The notes: generated by a model not told the origin, from the sequence alone. Positions 9,544-18,951 are shown, counted from the stretch's first letter. The stretch is DNA of 64,000 nucleotides from Trinickia terrae (GCF_005144415.1 NZ_SWJE01000007.1:1-64000); one strand, 5' to 3'. Made by a program: numbers and translations.

Positions 9544-11327
9544 ATACAGGCATGCCCGCGGCGGCGCGCGAGCCGGCCGTCGTCGTTCTCGGCCCCGGCG
9601 CACTCGCGACCGCACGGCGCATCGCCGCGCGCTATCCGGGTGCGCAGGTGCATGGCCTGGCGAGCCGCATTGGCAGCGCGGGCGATGATTGCGCCGATGT
9701 CGCGTACACCGAGCTCGGCGTGCATCTGCGCGATCTCTATGCGCGTGGCACGCCGATCGTCGCGCTGTGTGCAGCGGGCATCGTGATCCGCGCGCTGGCG
9801 CCGCTCCTCGCCAACAAGGGCGCCGAGCCGCCCGTGCTGGCCGTCGCCGAGGACGGCAGCGCCGTCGTGCCGCTCTTGGGCGGCCTGGCCGGCGTCAACG
9901 TCATGGCGCGCGAGATCGGCGAGGCGCTCGCGGTCGCGCCCGCCATCACCACCAGCGGCGAACTGCGCTTTGGCGCCTGCCTGCTCAATCCGCCCGACGG
10001 ATACGCGCTTTCGAGTCTCGAGCAAGGCAAGCGCTTCGTGTCCGATCTGCTCGCCGGGGAAAGCATGCGCATCGAAGGCGACGCACCGTGGCTCGACGAA
10101 GTGCGCCTGCCGAAGTCGCCGGCGGCGCGGCTCGCAATCCGCGTGAGTCCCGATGCATGGGATGGCAGCAGCGATCAGCTGGTGATTCATCCGCGTTGTG
10201 TCGTCGCGGCGGCCGGGTTGGATGGGTTGCTTGATGACGCTCGTCACGTCGAGGATGGCGGCAGTGGCGACGGCGCGGCGCTACGTATCGCCGAGCGCGT
10301 GCGCGCCGCGTTGCACGTTCAGCGGCTCGCGCCGCTTTCGCTCGCAGCGCTGCTCGCGCCGCTCGACCGGATGACGGACGCCTCGCTGGCAAAGGCCGCC
10401 GAGTCCCTGGGCGTGCCGCTGCGTTTCGCCGACGCGCAGAGCGGCGAAGCGCTGCTCGCCGCCGCGATCGGCACTCCGCATCGCGTGTTGAACGCTCCGG
10501 CGCCGCCCGATCGAAACATCGCACTCGCCATCGCCGACGCGCCGCTCGATCCCGAAACCATCGGCCGGAAGCGCGGCCGCCTGACGGTGATCGGCCTTGG
10601 CCCGGGCGACGCGGCCTTGATGGTTCCCGCCGCACGCGCCGCGTTGACCGAGGCGTCCGACATCCTCGGCTACGAAACCTACGTCAAGATGGCCGGCCCG
10701 TTCCGCGCCGGCCAGCGCCTGCACTGCACCGACAACCGCCAGGAGCTGCAACGTGCGCGCGACGCCTTCGAGCTCGCGAGCACGGGACGCCGGGCCGTCG
10801 TCGTCTCGTCCGGCGACCCGGGCGTGTTCGCCATGGCCGCGGCCGTGCTCGAGGCGCTTGAGACATCGGGCAACGCACAATGGGCCGCCGTCGAGCTCGA
10901 GATCGTGCCGGGCGTCTCGGCTGCGATGGCGACCGCCGCGCAAGCGGGCGCACCGCTTGGCCACGACTTCTGCATGCTGTCGCTGTCGGACAACCTGAAG
11001 CCGTGGTCGATCATCGAGACGCGCCTGCGGCACGCCGCAACCGCCGACCTCGTGATGGCTGTCTACAACCCGGTCTCGCGGGCGCGCCCGTGGCAACTCG
11101 ATCGCGCGCTCGACATCGTCCGCGAATATCGCTCGCCCGCGACGAAGGTCGTGCTCGGGCGCGACATCGGCCGTCCAGGCGCCGCGCTCACGACGACGAC
11201 GCTCGGCGAGCTGCGTTCGGAGCAAGTGGATATGCGGACGATGGTGATCGTCGGATCGTCGACGACGCGCGCATTTGGGCGCGATGCGGAACGCGAGTGG
11301 GTGTATACGCCGCGCTGGTATGAGTAA
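9531..11327 (+). CDS. cobJ: CbiG-CobJ fusion: cobalt-precorrin hydrolase domain plus precorrin-3B C17-methyltransferase
   Basis: 598-aa two-part protein. Residues about 15-340 are CbiG-like: the N-terminal CbiG domain shows [20 protein letters not shown] and [19 protein letters not shown], followed by a CbiG/CobE-type C domain. Residues about 350-598 are the tetrapyrrole methylase Cob[58 protein letters not shown]. CobJ contracts the ring and methylates C17; CbiG opens the delta-lactone in the oxygen-independent route. The ATG at 9531 lies inside cobI; ATG 9552 is an alternative. A hairpin follows at 11356-11378. Confidence 0.92.
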   Translation: MAGVNTGMPAAAREPAVVVLGPGALATARRIAARYPGAQVHGLASRIGSAGDDCADVAYTELGVHLRDLYARGTPIVALCAAGIVIRALAPLLANKGAEPPVLAVAEDGSAVVPLLGGLAGVNVMAREIGEALAVAPAITTSGELRFGACLLNPPDGYALSSLEQGKRFVSDLLAGESMRIEGDAPWLDEVRLPKSPAARLAIRVSPDAWDGSSDQLVIHPRCVVAAAGLDGLLDDARHVEDGGSGDGAALRIAERVRAALHVQRLAPLSLAALLAPLDRMTDASLAKAAESLGVPLRFADAQSGEALLAAAIGTPHRVLNAPAPPDRNIALAIADAPLDPETIGRKRGRLTVIGLGPGDAALMVPAARAALTEASDILGYETYVKMAGPFRAGQRLHCTDNRQELQRARDAFELASTGRRAVVVSSGDPGVFAMAAAVLEALETSGNAQWAAVELEIVPGVSAAMATAAQAGAPLGHDFCMLSLSDNLKPWSIIETRLRHAATADLVMAVYNPVSRARPWQLDRALDIVREYRSPATKVVLGRDIGRPGAALTTTTLGELRSEQVDMRTMVIVGSSTTRAFGRDAEREWVYTPRWYE

Positions 11328-11355
11328 AGGCGAATTAAGCGCGGCTCGAAACGAC

Positions 11356-11378
11356 AAGGGGACGCCAGGCGTCCCCTT
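11356..11378. terminator. Hairpin between convergent cobJ and BON gene
   Basis: AAGGGGACGCC (11356-11366) pairs perfectly with GGCGTCCCCTT (11368-11378), leaving a minimal loop so that in practice about 9 pairs form. A short T run follows on the plus strand. It sits between the ends of two convergent genes and could serve both as a terminator. Confidence 0.7.
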
Positions 11379-11410
11379 TGACTAGGCCCGTTGGCCTGCA
11401 ATCAGGCTCA

Positions 11411-11776
11411 TCAGCCCCCGCCGCCGCCTTGCGCTCCGAGCGTGAGCTTGTTCGAGACTGACGTCACGCCGGGCACGCCCTTCGTCACTTCCTCGGCCTG
11501 GGCGATTTGCCCGCTCTCAGGCACGGTGCCGGTCAGGGTGACCGCGCCGCCGCGCGCGCGCACGAAGACGTTCGAAACATCGAATCCTTGCGCCTTGGCC
11601 AGCGCCTTGCGAACGGCGAGACCCAGCTTGCGATTGGCCTGCTTGGTAGCCTTGGCCGACTGTGCGGACGTCGTGCCCGAGTTCGACATGGCGTCGCTCG
11701 ATTGGGCATAGGCGCTCGATGCCACGGCAATACACACAACCACGCCCAGCGCTTTCAACATATCGGTTGCTTTCAT
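11411..11776 (-). CDS. Periplasmic BON-domain protein
   Basis: 121-aa exported protein. Residues 1 to about 24 are a signal peptide (MKATDMLKALGVVVCIAVAS, cleavage predicted after AYA). A low-complexity Ser/Thr/Ala linker follows, then one BON domain (about residues 48-115: KLGLAVRKALAKAQGFDV, then RARGGAVTLTGTVPESGQIA and VTSVSNKLTL), ending in a glycine tail. BON domains bind membranes or phospholipid and are common in OsmY-like stress proteins. The start at 11776 is chosen because AAAGGAG precedes it; a longer reading upstream lacks one. Monocistronic. Confidence 0.85.
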   Translation of the reverse strand: MKATDMLKALGVVVCIAVASSAYAQSSDAMSNSGTTSAQSAKATKQANRKLGLAVRKALAKAQGFDVSNVFVRARGGAVTLTGTVPESGQIAQAEEVTKGVPGVTSVSNKLTLGAQGGGGG

Positions 11777-12124
11777 GATTCTCCTTTTGCTTCGCTTGAA
11801 AACTACGCGTGTTGCAGATGGAAGAAACGAATCAACGACTGCCATTCGACGGCGAAAGCCAATGTAATCCAGCGGGGCGATAAGCGCAAAGCATTTAATG
11901 GGGCACGCCGAGGCGATGTCCGTCGCACACGACAGCGTGCAGGCGCTTGCCGACCGATATCGCGACCCTCCGCTAAGCGTTTCCTACATTCATCGTGGGT
12001 CACATCGTTAGCGGCGCAACCCGCAACGCATGCGACCCTCGCGCTGCAGCCCGATTGGCCACACGAACGACCCGGTTGCTAAGGTATGCTGCACCCTTTG
12101 CCAAGTTCATAGCGAGAGGGACAG
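11777..12124. other. Intergenic region between BON gene and parA
   Basis: A 348-nt stretch between two divergent genes. It holds the BON gene's ribosome-binding site at its left edge and a GAGAGGG ribosome-binding site for parA (12114-12120) at its right edge. I see no convincing small gene, hairpin or repeated motif; presumably it contains two divergent promoters. Confidence 0.5.
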
Positions 12125-12892
12125 ATGCGGCGCGTCGTATTCAATCAAAAGGGCGGTGTCGGCAAGTCGACCATCGTATGCAACCTCGCGGCCATCAGCG
12201 CGTTCGAAGGGCTGCGCACGCTGGTCATCGACCTCGATGCGCAGGCCAATTCAAGCCAGTACCTGCTCGGCGCACACGCGAGCGAAGCGAGCCCGAACGT
12301 GGCGTCGTTCTTCGAAACGTCGTTGACGTTCAGCTTCAAGCCGGTGGATGTGACGTCGTTCATTCACCGGACGCCGTTCGAGAATCTCGACGTGATGCCC
12401 GCGCATGCCGATCTCGACTCGCTGCACGGCAAGCTCGAGTCGCGCTACAAGATCTACAAGCTGCGCGATGCGCTGAACGAGCTCGATGAGATCTACGACG
12501 CGATTTATATCGATACGCCGCCCGCTTTGAATTTCTATACGCGCTCCGCGTTGATTGCGGTGGAGCGCTGCCTGATTCCGTTCGATTGCGACGACTTTTC
12601 GCGTCGCGCGCTTTATACGCTGCTCGATAACGTCAAAGAGATTCAGCAGGATCACAACTCGGCGCTGGAAGTCGAGGGAATCGTAATCAACCAGTTTCAG
12701 CCGCGCGCGAGCCTGCCCCAGCAATTGGTCGACGAACTGGTCAGCGAAGGATTGCCGGTGCTGGATTCGCGTTTGTCGTCGTCGGTAAAGATTCGCGAAT
12801 CGCATCAGCATGCGACGCCGATGATTCATCTGGAGCCGAAGCATAAGCTGGCGCAGGAGTATCTGGCTTTGCATCGGGAGCTGGCGGGGTAA
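12125..12892 (+). CDS. ParA/Soj-family ATPase, orphan
   Basis: 255-aa deviant-Walker ATPase. The N-terminal KGGVGKST is the deviant Walker A with signature lysine, TLVIDLDAQANSS is Walker A', and YIDTPPAL is Walker B. The length and the absence of an N-terminal DNA-binding extension match short ParA/MinD-type positioning ATPases. No ParB or parS-like gene neighbours it, so a classical partition role is not supported; orphan ParAs often position protein complexes, which is inference here. It is followed by an AT-rich 188-nt gap before the T6SS island. Confidence 0.85.
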   Translation: MRRVVFNQKGGVGKSTIVCNLAAISAFEGLRTLVIDLDAQANSSQYLLGAHASEASPNVASFFETSLTFSFKPVDVTSFIHRTPFENLDVMPAHADLDSLHGKLESRYKIYKLRDALNELDEIYDAIYIDTPPALNFYTRSALIAVERCLIPFDCDDFSRRALYTLLDNVKEIQQDHNSALEVEGIVINQFQPRASLPQQLVDELVSEGLPVLDSRLSSSVKIRESHQHATPMIHLEPKHKLAQEYLALHRELAG

Positions 12893-13080
12893 GGTATCGC
12901 CGAATATCGACGGCGTGCGAGTTTCGACTTTATAAAAAATACCGAATCAGGAAACTCCGCGCCGCGATATGGAAAATAATTCCGATCGATTATCAAGAAC
13001 AGTTAAGCAGCTGGCCTTGAACAGGAGCATTTTGTAGAATCCCACGATGCCGTTGAAGCCAATTGGAAATAAGAGGCAGC

Positions 13081-15630
13081 GTGGGCTCGCAGAACATAAT
13101 CTCGACATTACGTGGCGGTCTGATCCAAAGCGATCGGCTGCTGAAACTGGACAGTCCACTGCCCGGTAATTCTTTGCTGCCTCAGCGAGTCATTGCACGC
13201 TCGCGTATTGGCCGCGACTACGAATTTTCAGTCGATACCGTATCCACCTCCGATGCGATCGAGTTAAAAACGCTGATTGCCCAGCCAGTCACGCTGTGGA
13301 TTCAGCAGACCGACAGCTCGTATCGACCTCATCACGGCTACGTGCATACCGCCCGGCGGCTGGGCTCCGACGGCGGCCTGACGAGCTACCAGATCGCTTT
13401 CGCGTCGTGGCTGCACTTCCTGCGTTTTCGCAAAGACGCGCGCGTCTGGCAGGACAAAACGGCCGATGCGATCCTGACCGACGTCTTCAACCAGCATCCG
13501 CAAGCGCAGGGGGCATTCCGCTTTGCGCTCGGCAAGGCCTTGCCGTCCCGCTCGTTCTGCATGCAATACGAGGACGATTGGAACTTCGTTCAGCGGATCA
13601 TGGAAAGCGAGGGGCTATTCGGCTACTTCGAGCAAGCGGCAGACGGCAAATCGCATACGCTGGTCGTCGCCGATAGTCTCGATACGCTTTCCCCGCTTTC
13701 GCCGCAGGCCGTCCAGTTCTACCGCGCCGGCGCCAACAGCGAAACCGATGCGCTCGTGCAGTGGTCCGGCACGCGAACGCTGCAAAGCACGACGCTGACG
13801 ACTCGCACGTTCGATTACAAGTCCCCCGGCTCGGCGGCAAATCCCAAGGGCACCAGCGTGCCGGCAATGCCAAACCAGGGAAATCTGCCGCAACAAAACG
13901 AGGTCTACGAATACACGGGGTCTTACACGTACGGAGACCAATCGCGCGGCGATGCGCTCTCGAAGATCCGCATGGAGGAATGGGAGTCGCGGGCCAAGCG
14001 CTTTTGCGGCGGAGGCGGCGTGCGCGGCATCGACGCCGGCCGCTGGTTCGAATTGAACGACCATCCCGAGCATGCCGCGGATGGCGCGCAGAACCGGCAA
14101 TTCGCGATCATCGAGACCGCCTGGTTTATCGAGAACAACCTGCCGGCGCCGAATCGGGCGGCGAACTTCCCGCACAGCCTCAAAGCTGAACTGGCGACGG
14201 TCAAAGACGATCACTCCGGTTTCGCCGGCACCGCGACGGTCAAACATGCCGACGGCGGCGAAGGTTTCTTCCTGGTCCAGATCGAAGCGCAACGACGAAA
14301 TGTGGCGTACCGCAGTCCGTTCGAGCACAGCAAGCCCGAGATGCACAAGCAGACGGCAATCGTCGTCGGCCCGGCGGATGAAGAGGTCTATACCGATTCG
14401 CTCAACCGCGTCAAAATCCGCTTTCACTGGGACCGCCTGAACGATGGCGACGAAAAGGCCTCGTGCTGGGTGCGTGTCGCCATGTCCGATACGGGCGGCG
14501 AATACGGCAGCGTGCATGTGCCGCGAGTCGGCGAAGAGGTGCTGATCGACTGGATCGGCGGCGATTGCGACCGGCCGATTGCAACGGGGCGCGTCTATAA
14601 CGGCTCGACCAAGCCGCAATGGCACTCGAACGGATTGCTCTCGGGATTCAAGTCGAAGGAATTCCAAGGCGGCGGCTACAACCAGATGGTGATGGACGAT
14701 GCGACCGGTCAGAACCGCATCCATCTGTATTCGACCAGCGCGAACGCGCAACTCCATCTGGGCTACCTGATCGCGCAAAACGGCAATTCGCGCGGCGCCT
14801 ACCTGGGCAGCGGCTTCGATCTGAAGTCCGACGCGTATGGCGCGGTGCGTGCCGGTCAGGGGCTTTACGTCACTACGTATCCCGCGGGCAGCCAGCCGTT
14901 GGACGTCCGTGAAGCGAGTTCGCAACTGGTGAACGCGGAAAGCATCGTGGAGGCAATGTCCGACGCGAGCACCACGCATCAGGCCGAAAATCTCAACGAC
15001 GGCCACGACACATTGAAGGCGTTCACGGACGCGACGCAGAACAGCGTCGCGGGATCGGCGTCGGGCGGCAAGACCGCGGGCGGCGGAACGGGCAACGCCA
15101 ACGCGTTCGCGGAGCCGGTGATGCTGTTCGCTAGTCCGTCCGGCATTGCATTGTCCACGCAGCAATCGGCTCATATCTCGAGTGACGCGCATACGAATCT
15201 AATCAGCGGCCAAAGCACGCATATCGCAAGTGGCAAATCGCTGATTGCCAGCGTCGCGGAGAAGCTGAGCATGTTCGTCCAGAACTCGGGGATGAAGCTG
15301 TTTGCAGCCAAGGGCAAGGTGGAAGTCGAAGCGCATTCGGACAATATCGAGCTGACCGCACAGAAAACGTTGAAGGTGCTTTCTGCTACGCAAACCGTCG
15401 AGGCGGCAGCCAAGCAAGAGATCTTGCTGACGGCCGGAGGCGCGTATATCCGCGTCAAGGACGGCAACATCGAAATTCATGCGCCGGGCAATATCGACAT
15501 CAAAGGTGCGGAGCATGCGTTTGCAGGCCCGGCGCAAATTCCTTACCCCCTGCCGACGCTGCCGTCGAATATCTGCATACCGTGCTTGATCGCTGAATAC
15601 TCGCAAGGCTCTCTGCTGGGGAAAGTATGA
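13081..15630 (+). CDS. vgrG: Type VI secretion spike protein VgrG
   Basis: About 849-aa tip protein of the T6SS needle. The N-terminus (IISTLRGGLIQSDRLLKLDS) and the following 400 residues are the gp27-like module. The gp5-type OB-fold region includes ESGLFGYFEQ-like and GRVYNGSTKPQWHS motifs, with DSLNRVKIRFHWDRL and VPRVGEEVLIDWIGGDCDRP typical of VgrG. The C-terminal third is a DUF2345-type beta-helix with repeated hydrophobic strands (HAPGNIDIKGAEHAFAGPA near the end). I prefer GTG 13081, preceded by AAGAGG; an in-frame TTG at 13063 is the alternative. There is no fused enzymatic effector domain, so cargo is probably loaded through the next gene. Confidence 0.93.
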   Translation: MGSQNIISTLRGGLIQSDRLLKLDSPLPGNSLLPQRVIARSRIGRDYEFSVDTVSTSDAIELKTLIAQPVTLWIQQTDSSYRPHHGYVHTARRLGSDGGLTSYQIAFASWLHFLRFRKDARVWQDKTADAILTDVFNQHPQAQGAFRFALGKALPSRSFCMQYEDDWNFVQRIMESEGLFGYFEQAADGKSHTLVVADSLDTLSPLSPQAVQFYRAGANSETDALVQWSGTRTLQSTTLTTRTFDYKSPGSAANPKGTSVPAMPNQGNLPQQNEVYEYTGSYTYGDQSRGDALSKIRMEEWESRAKRFCGGGGVRGIDAGRWFELNDHPEHAADGAQNRQFAIIETAWFIENNLPAPNRAANFPHSLKAELATVKDDHSGFAGTATVKHADGGEGFFLVQIEAQRRNVAYRSPFEHSKPEMHKQTAIVVGPADEEVYTDSLNRVKIRFHWDRLNDGDEKASCWVRVAMSDTGGEYGSVHVPRVGEEVLIDWIGGDCDRPIATGRVYNGSTKPQWHSNGLLSGFKSKEFQGGGYNQMVMDDATGQNRIHLYSTSANAQLHLGYLIAQNGNSRGAYLGSGFDLKSDAYGAVRAGQGLYVTTYPAGSQPLDVREASSQLVNAESIVEAMSDASTTHQAENLNDGHDTLKAFTDATQNSVAGSASGGKTAGGGTGNANAFAEPVMLFASPSGIALSTQQSAHISSDAHTNLISGQSTHIASGKSLIASVAEKLSMFVQNSGMKLFAAKGKVEVEAHSDNIELTAQKTLKVLSATQTVEAAAKQEILLTAGGAYIRVKDGNIEIHAPGNIDIKGAEHAFAGPAQIPYPLPTLPSNICIPCLIAEYSQGSLLGKV

Positions 15631-16436
15631 ACATGCCCGAGCAACAAGCCTTGGTGGAACACCTTCGTGAGTCGATTCTTCGATACCGCCTGGAGCATTC
15701 GGACCGACACGCATACGCCCTGGTTTACGGTGTCGCCTATCCGTCCCTGTTCGCAAACGTTCTGGAACAGATCAAACCCCAGGCGGCCAGTCAGCTTGCG
15801 TTGATCTTTGACGCAAGCGGTGAAACTCAACACGAGCAGTACGGCCCCTTCCTCGTCGAGCTGACCGCGGATCGGGACGCCTTGCTGACCCAGACGCTAT
15901 TGACCCATTGTGTCGCCGATCCACGGGGAATGTCGTTCATATTCTCGCGCCACGAAATAGACGGGTTGGCGGAGGGATTGCGAGAACGTCTCCCCTTGCA
16001 GTGCGAAGACGGGACAACATGGCAACTGAAGTTCTTCGATTCCCGCACGCTGCCGATCTTGGCAAGCGCCCTTACTGCGGAGCAGCAGCGGAGCTTTTTC
16101 CGGATATCGCGCGAATGGTGGTTTCTCGATCGAGAGCGGGCGCTACAACGGCTGACGGGGAACGACGAGTCCCGTGACGACTATCGCGCACCGCTGCGGC
16201 TCAGCGAGCAGCAGGCTGCGGCGTTCATCGACGCGGCCGTGCCTGACTCGGTCCTTTATATCCTTGAAAGGACGGACGACGATTTGACATCGGCATTCGA
16301 ACCTCATATTCGCTACCGGATTGTCGAAGCGGCAGTGGCCAGCGCCTCGGACGAAGAACGCAATAGCACAACCCTGCTGGCGGATCGGGCGCGACTCGAG
16401 CTGCTGGCCAAATTGAACGAACGGGATCAAGCGTGA
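15627..16436 (+). CDS. DUF4123 T6SS adaptor (effector chaperone)
   Basis: 269-aa protein whose N-terminal half (YALVYGVAYPSLFANVLEQI, then GPFLVELTADRDALLTQTLL) matches the DUF4123 fold, and whose C-terminal half holds the usual helical lobe. DUF4123 proteins load a specific effector onto the VgrG tip and are encoded between vgrG and the effector, exactly the arrangement here. The ATG overlaps the vgrG stop (ATGA) and its own stop overlaps the next start, so the three genes are translationally coupled. It is expected to act in the cytoplasm before secretion. Confidence 0.82.
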   Translation: MNMPEQQALVEHLRESILRYRLEHSDRHAYALVYGVAYPSLFANVLEQIKPQAASQLALIFDASGETQHEQYGPFLVELTADRDALLTQTLLTHCVADPRGMSFIFSRHEIDGLAEGLRERLPLQCEDGTTWQLKFFDSRTLPILASALTAEQQRSFFRISREWWFLDRERALQRLTGNDESRDDYRAPLRLSEQQAAAFIDAAVPDSVLYILERTDDDLTSAFEPHIRYRIVEAAVASASDEERNSTTLLADRARLELLAKLNERDQA

Positions 16437-16924
16437 AAATCAAGACATTTGCCAGGATCGCCGGATTCGTCGGGTTGGGATTGTGCGCAGTTGTCGCGCT
16501 CTCAAGCCGCGCAAAGGAACCTCATGAACTCGCCATCGTAGGCTATGACTATACCGATCGCGCCATTTCGGAATTTTCTGTGAATGACGCCTGGGCGGGC
16601 AACCTCGAACTCAGCACGCCCACCAACGGCGGCGGATCAAGCGTTTGCTGCGTCACCTTGGCCCGCTCGACGAAGACGCCCTTCTGGATAACGGTGCGAT
16701 ATCGCAAAGACGCCCTCGAATCCTATCCGCCGCGAAAGATCGTCGAACCCGCCGGCGGCTATATCGATGCGAAAGTCGAAGTCAAAGGCTCCATTCCCGA
16801 CGACGCTTCTTACCTGGAAATTCATTTCTTCCCCGACGGACATCTGGAAGCAGCGATATCCGGACAAGACGGCCCATCGCCCCCGAGGCTGAAGCTTGAG
16901 CGGCGCTTGCCGTTCGTTCGCTAA
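16433..16924 (+). CDS. DUF3304 protein, probable T6SS lipase immunity protein
   Basis: 163-aa exported or membrane-anchored protein. Residues 1 to about 28 form a hydrophobic N-terminal segment (ARIAGFVGLGLCAVVAL); there is a Cys but no good lipobox. The body carries the DUF3304 signature VGYDYTDRAISEFSVNDAWAG and a GGGSSVCCVT motif. DUF3304 genes recur next to DUF2235 lipase effectors in Burkholderia T6SS loci. Periplasmic location and a position directly before the lipase gene fit an immunity role. The immunity function is inference. Confidence 0.72.
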   Translation: MKIKTFARIAGFVGLGLCAVVALSSRAKEPHELAIVGYDYTDRAISEFSVNDAWAGNLELSTPTNGGGSSVCCVTLARSTKTPFWITVRYRKDALESYPPRKIVEPAGGYIDAKVEVKGSIPDDASYLEIHFFPDGHLEAAISGQDGPSPPRLKLERRLPFVR

Positions 16925-16941
16925 CCGATAGCAAAAACAAT

Positions 16942-18534
16942 ATGCTCGACGATACGCAAATCCCCGACACGGCCGGCCTGCGTCCCTTGACACTGGAAGA
17001 GCGCAAGCAACGGTCGCAAGCGATGGCGTGCCTGGACCAGGCGAAAAAACCCGGCACGCCGGATTGCTCACAAAATGTCTGGATTTCCATTTTCTTCGAC
17101 GGCACCGGCAACAATCTCTATCACGACACGCCAAGACAGAAGCAGAGCAACGTCTCGCGCTTGTGGGCCGCACACGCCGTCGATGATGACTCGTCGAGCA
17201 CGTACAAGGTCTATATCCCTGGCCTAGGCACCCCATATCCGGAGATCGGGGAGCATGACAACAGCACGATGGGATTGGCCTTCGGCGCAGGCGGCGAGAA
17301 TCGGCTGCAGCGAGCGCGCATGGAATTCGACAACCACATCAAAAAGGCAGCGGCACGCGCCAAGAATCCGACACAGCCCATCCGCATGATCAATTTCGCG
17401 CTGTTCGGGTTTTCGCGCGGCTCGGCCCTGGCCCGTGCGTTCGCCATCCGAATTGCAGCCGAATGCAAAAACAAGAATGGAAGCTGGTCTTACCAGGGAT
17501 ATCCGATTCGCCTGTATTTCATGGGGCTGTTCGATACCGTTGCTTCCGCGGGATTGGCGGGCGGCGCCAAAGTGCTGGATCACAGCCCGGTCGTGACGAG
17601 CGCAGTCGGCGCCATCATGCCTTTGGTGGGAGTCGGTCTTGCCGTCGCGCCGAAGAACGGCCACTACGACTGGGCAAAGGATTTGCGCATCCCGGCAATG
17701 GCCGAGCAGTGCGTACACTACGTCGCGGCACACGAAGTCCGGGACTCCTTTCCGCTAGACTCGGTTCGCGACGGCAAGCACTATCCATCGAATACCGTCG
17801 AAGTCCCTTACCCCGGTGTCCACTCGGATGTAGGCGGCGGCTATGCACCTGGTGAACAGACGCGCGCACTCAAGGATGAAGACAAGCTGAGCCAGGTTCC
17901 GTTGAACCACATGTATCGCGTTGCCCGAGTAGCCGGCGTCCCGCTTCAAGCGCTCGAGGTTCTCGCGGATCAGGTCAAGACGTCGTTCAACTGTTCATCG
18001 CGGCTCGCCACTCTGTACGATCGCTACCAAAGCACGGCTGACGCCAGCGGCCCGATCGAGAAGACATTCTCGGACCATCTATTTCAGCTATACCGGGCAA
18101 GATCGTATCTGTCGAAACTCCAAAATGACAGCGCCGCTGAAGCGCGTGTCCCGGCTGCGGAAAACGTCTTGAAAGCAACGAACAACGGCGACCTGGTGCC
18201 CAACGTCAGACAGGAGCTGCAAATCATTACGGCGAACGGCAACGCGGTCAATGAAGCCTGTGGCGAAGCGGAAACCAAGAAGATTGACGGAAAGCGCCTC
18301 ACGCTACGCGAGGCAACGCTTGCCCGGGCCTATGAAGATGTGAGCCTGATTACAGGATCGGATAGCCAGAGACAGGATCTATTGGATTTCTTTGACTACC
18401 TGGTGCACGACTCGGTCGCCGGATTCCGCAAGGACTTTTCCAAGCTCCAGAATTGGCGAATGATGTATTTCGGCGATCAGGCTTACATGCCCGACAACGA
18501 CTGGAGCATGTCCGGACCCGCCGCGCCGATATGA
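16942..18534 (+). CDS. DUF2235 lipase, Tle1-like T6SS effector
   Basis: 530-aa alpha/beta-hydrolase of the DUF2235 family, predicted to hydrolyse phospholipids in target cells. The N-terminal block ISIFFDGTGNNLYHD is the family signature. The nucleophile elbow is GFSRGSA with Ser158, and PGVHSDVGGGY around residues 291-299 supplies conserved acid/His residues. There is no signal peptide, as expected for a VgrG-delivered effector. It lies 17 nt after the DUF3304 gene in the vgrG-adaptor-immunity-effector operon. The C-terminal 200 residues are less conserved and may bind the adaptor or VgrG. Phospholipase A1 versus A2 specificity cannot be read from sequence. Confidence 0.87.
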   Translation: MLDDTQIPDTAGLRPLTLEERKQRSQAMACLDQAKKPGTPDCSQNVWISIFFDGTGNNLYHDTPRQKQSNVSRLWAAHAVDDDSSSTYKVYIPGLGTPYPEIGEHDNSTMGLAFGAGGENRLQRARMEFDNHIKKAAARAKNPTQPIRMINFALFGFSRGSALARAFAIRIAAECKNKNGSWSYQGYPIRLYFMGLFDTVASAGLAGGAKVLDHSPVVTSAVGAIMPLVGVGLAVAPKNGHYDWAKDLRIPAMAEQCVHYVAAHEVRDSFPLDSVRDGKHYPSNTVEVPYPGVHSDVGGGYAPGEQTRALKDEDKLSQVPLNHMYRVARVAGVPLQALEVLADQVKTSFNCSSRLATLYDRYQSTADASGPIEKTFSDHLFQLYRARSYLSKLQNDSAAEARVPAAENVLKATNNGDLVPNVRQELQIITANGNAVNEACGEAETKKIDGKRLTLREATLARAYEDVSLITGSDSQRQDLLDFFDYLVHDSVAGFRKDFSKLQNWRMMYFGDQAYMPDNDWSMSGPAAPI

Positions 18535-18553
18535 GCGCGGCTGACGACTCGAA

Positions 18554-18859
18554 CTAAAACAACGCCCCCTGCTGCGCCGGCACCACAGCCACGACATCGA
18601 GCTCACGAAACCGCACGCGCGCGTTGGCAAGATCATGAAGCAGTTGCCTTTGCAACCACACTTCAGCGCCGCCGCCAAAAGCCTTATCGAGTCTTAACGC
18701 CATTTCAGGCGAAATCCCGGCTTTGCCGCTAAGCAAATTGGTCAACGCCTGACGGCTGACGCCCAGGATCTTTGCGCCGTCCGTGACGCTTAGATGGAAT
18801 CGCGCGAGACAGTTCTGCCGAACTGTCACGCCGGGATGAGGGAATTCTGAATCGGCCAT
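18554..18859 (-). CDS. HigA-family XRE antitoxin-like regulator, no HigB partner
   Basis: 101-aa helix-turn-helix protein. It has the HigA-type layout HPGVTVRQNCLARFHLSVTD, then the HTH (GAKILGVSRQALTNLLSGKA) and the ISPEMALRLDKAFGGGAEVWL segment. HigA antitoxins normally follow a HigB toxin of about 90 aa upstream on the same strand. The 92 nt between this gene and iacB hold no such frame, so the gene is an orphan or remnant of a toxin-antitoxin pair. The ATG at 18859 is preferred; an upstream TTG adds four residues. A perfect inverted repeat at 18897-18917 could be its operator. Confidence 0.78.
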   Translation of the reverse strand: MADSEFPHPGVTVRQNCLARFHLSVTDGAKILGVSRQALTNLLSGKAGISPEMALRLDKAFGGGAEVWLQRQLLHDLANARVRFRELDVVAVVPAQQGALF

Positions 18860-18896
18860 GGACCGAAACAATATCGGCGAAGTACCGACCCGTCAA

Positions 18897-18917
18897 CCGA
18901 CAAGATACGCTTGTCGG
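18897..18917. promoter_or_regulatory. Perfect inverted repeat upstream of higA-like gene
   Basis: CCGACAAG-ATACG-CTTGTCGG: 8-nt perfect arms around a 5-nt spacer, centred about 48 nt upstream of the HigA-like start. Symmetry and position fit an autoregulatory operator for an XRE dimer. It could also act as a hairpin ending transcription from iacB on the same strand. Confidence 0.5.
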
Positions 18918-18951
18918 AAAACGGACACACATCCCCCTGCGTACGCCAAGG

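Noticed and set aside
13063-13080. TTG start at 13063 for vgrG
   Set aside because: GTG 13081 has an AAGAGG ribosome-binding sequence at suitable distance and gives an N-terminus like other VgrG proteins; the TTG is kept only as an alternative.
13615-15192. Open frame of 525 codons on the minus strand inside vgrG
   Set aside because: Antisense to an unmistakable VgrG; arginine/valine-rich with no domain.
18860-18951. Possible HigB toxin upstream of the HigA-like gene
   Set aside because: Only 92 nt are available before iacB and no frame gives the HigB-like RelE fold pattern.
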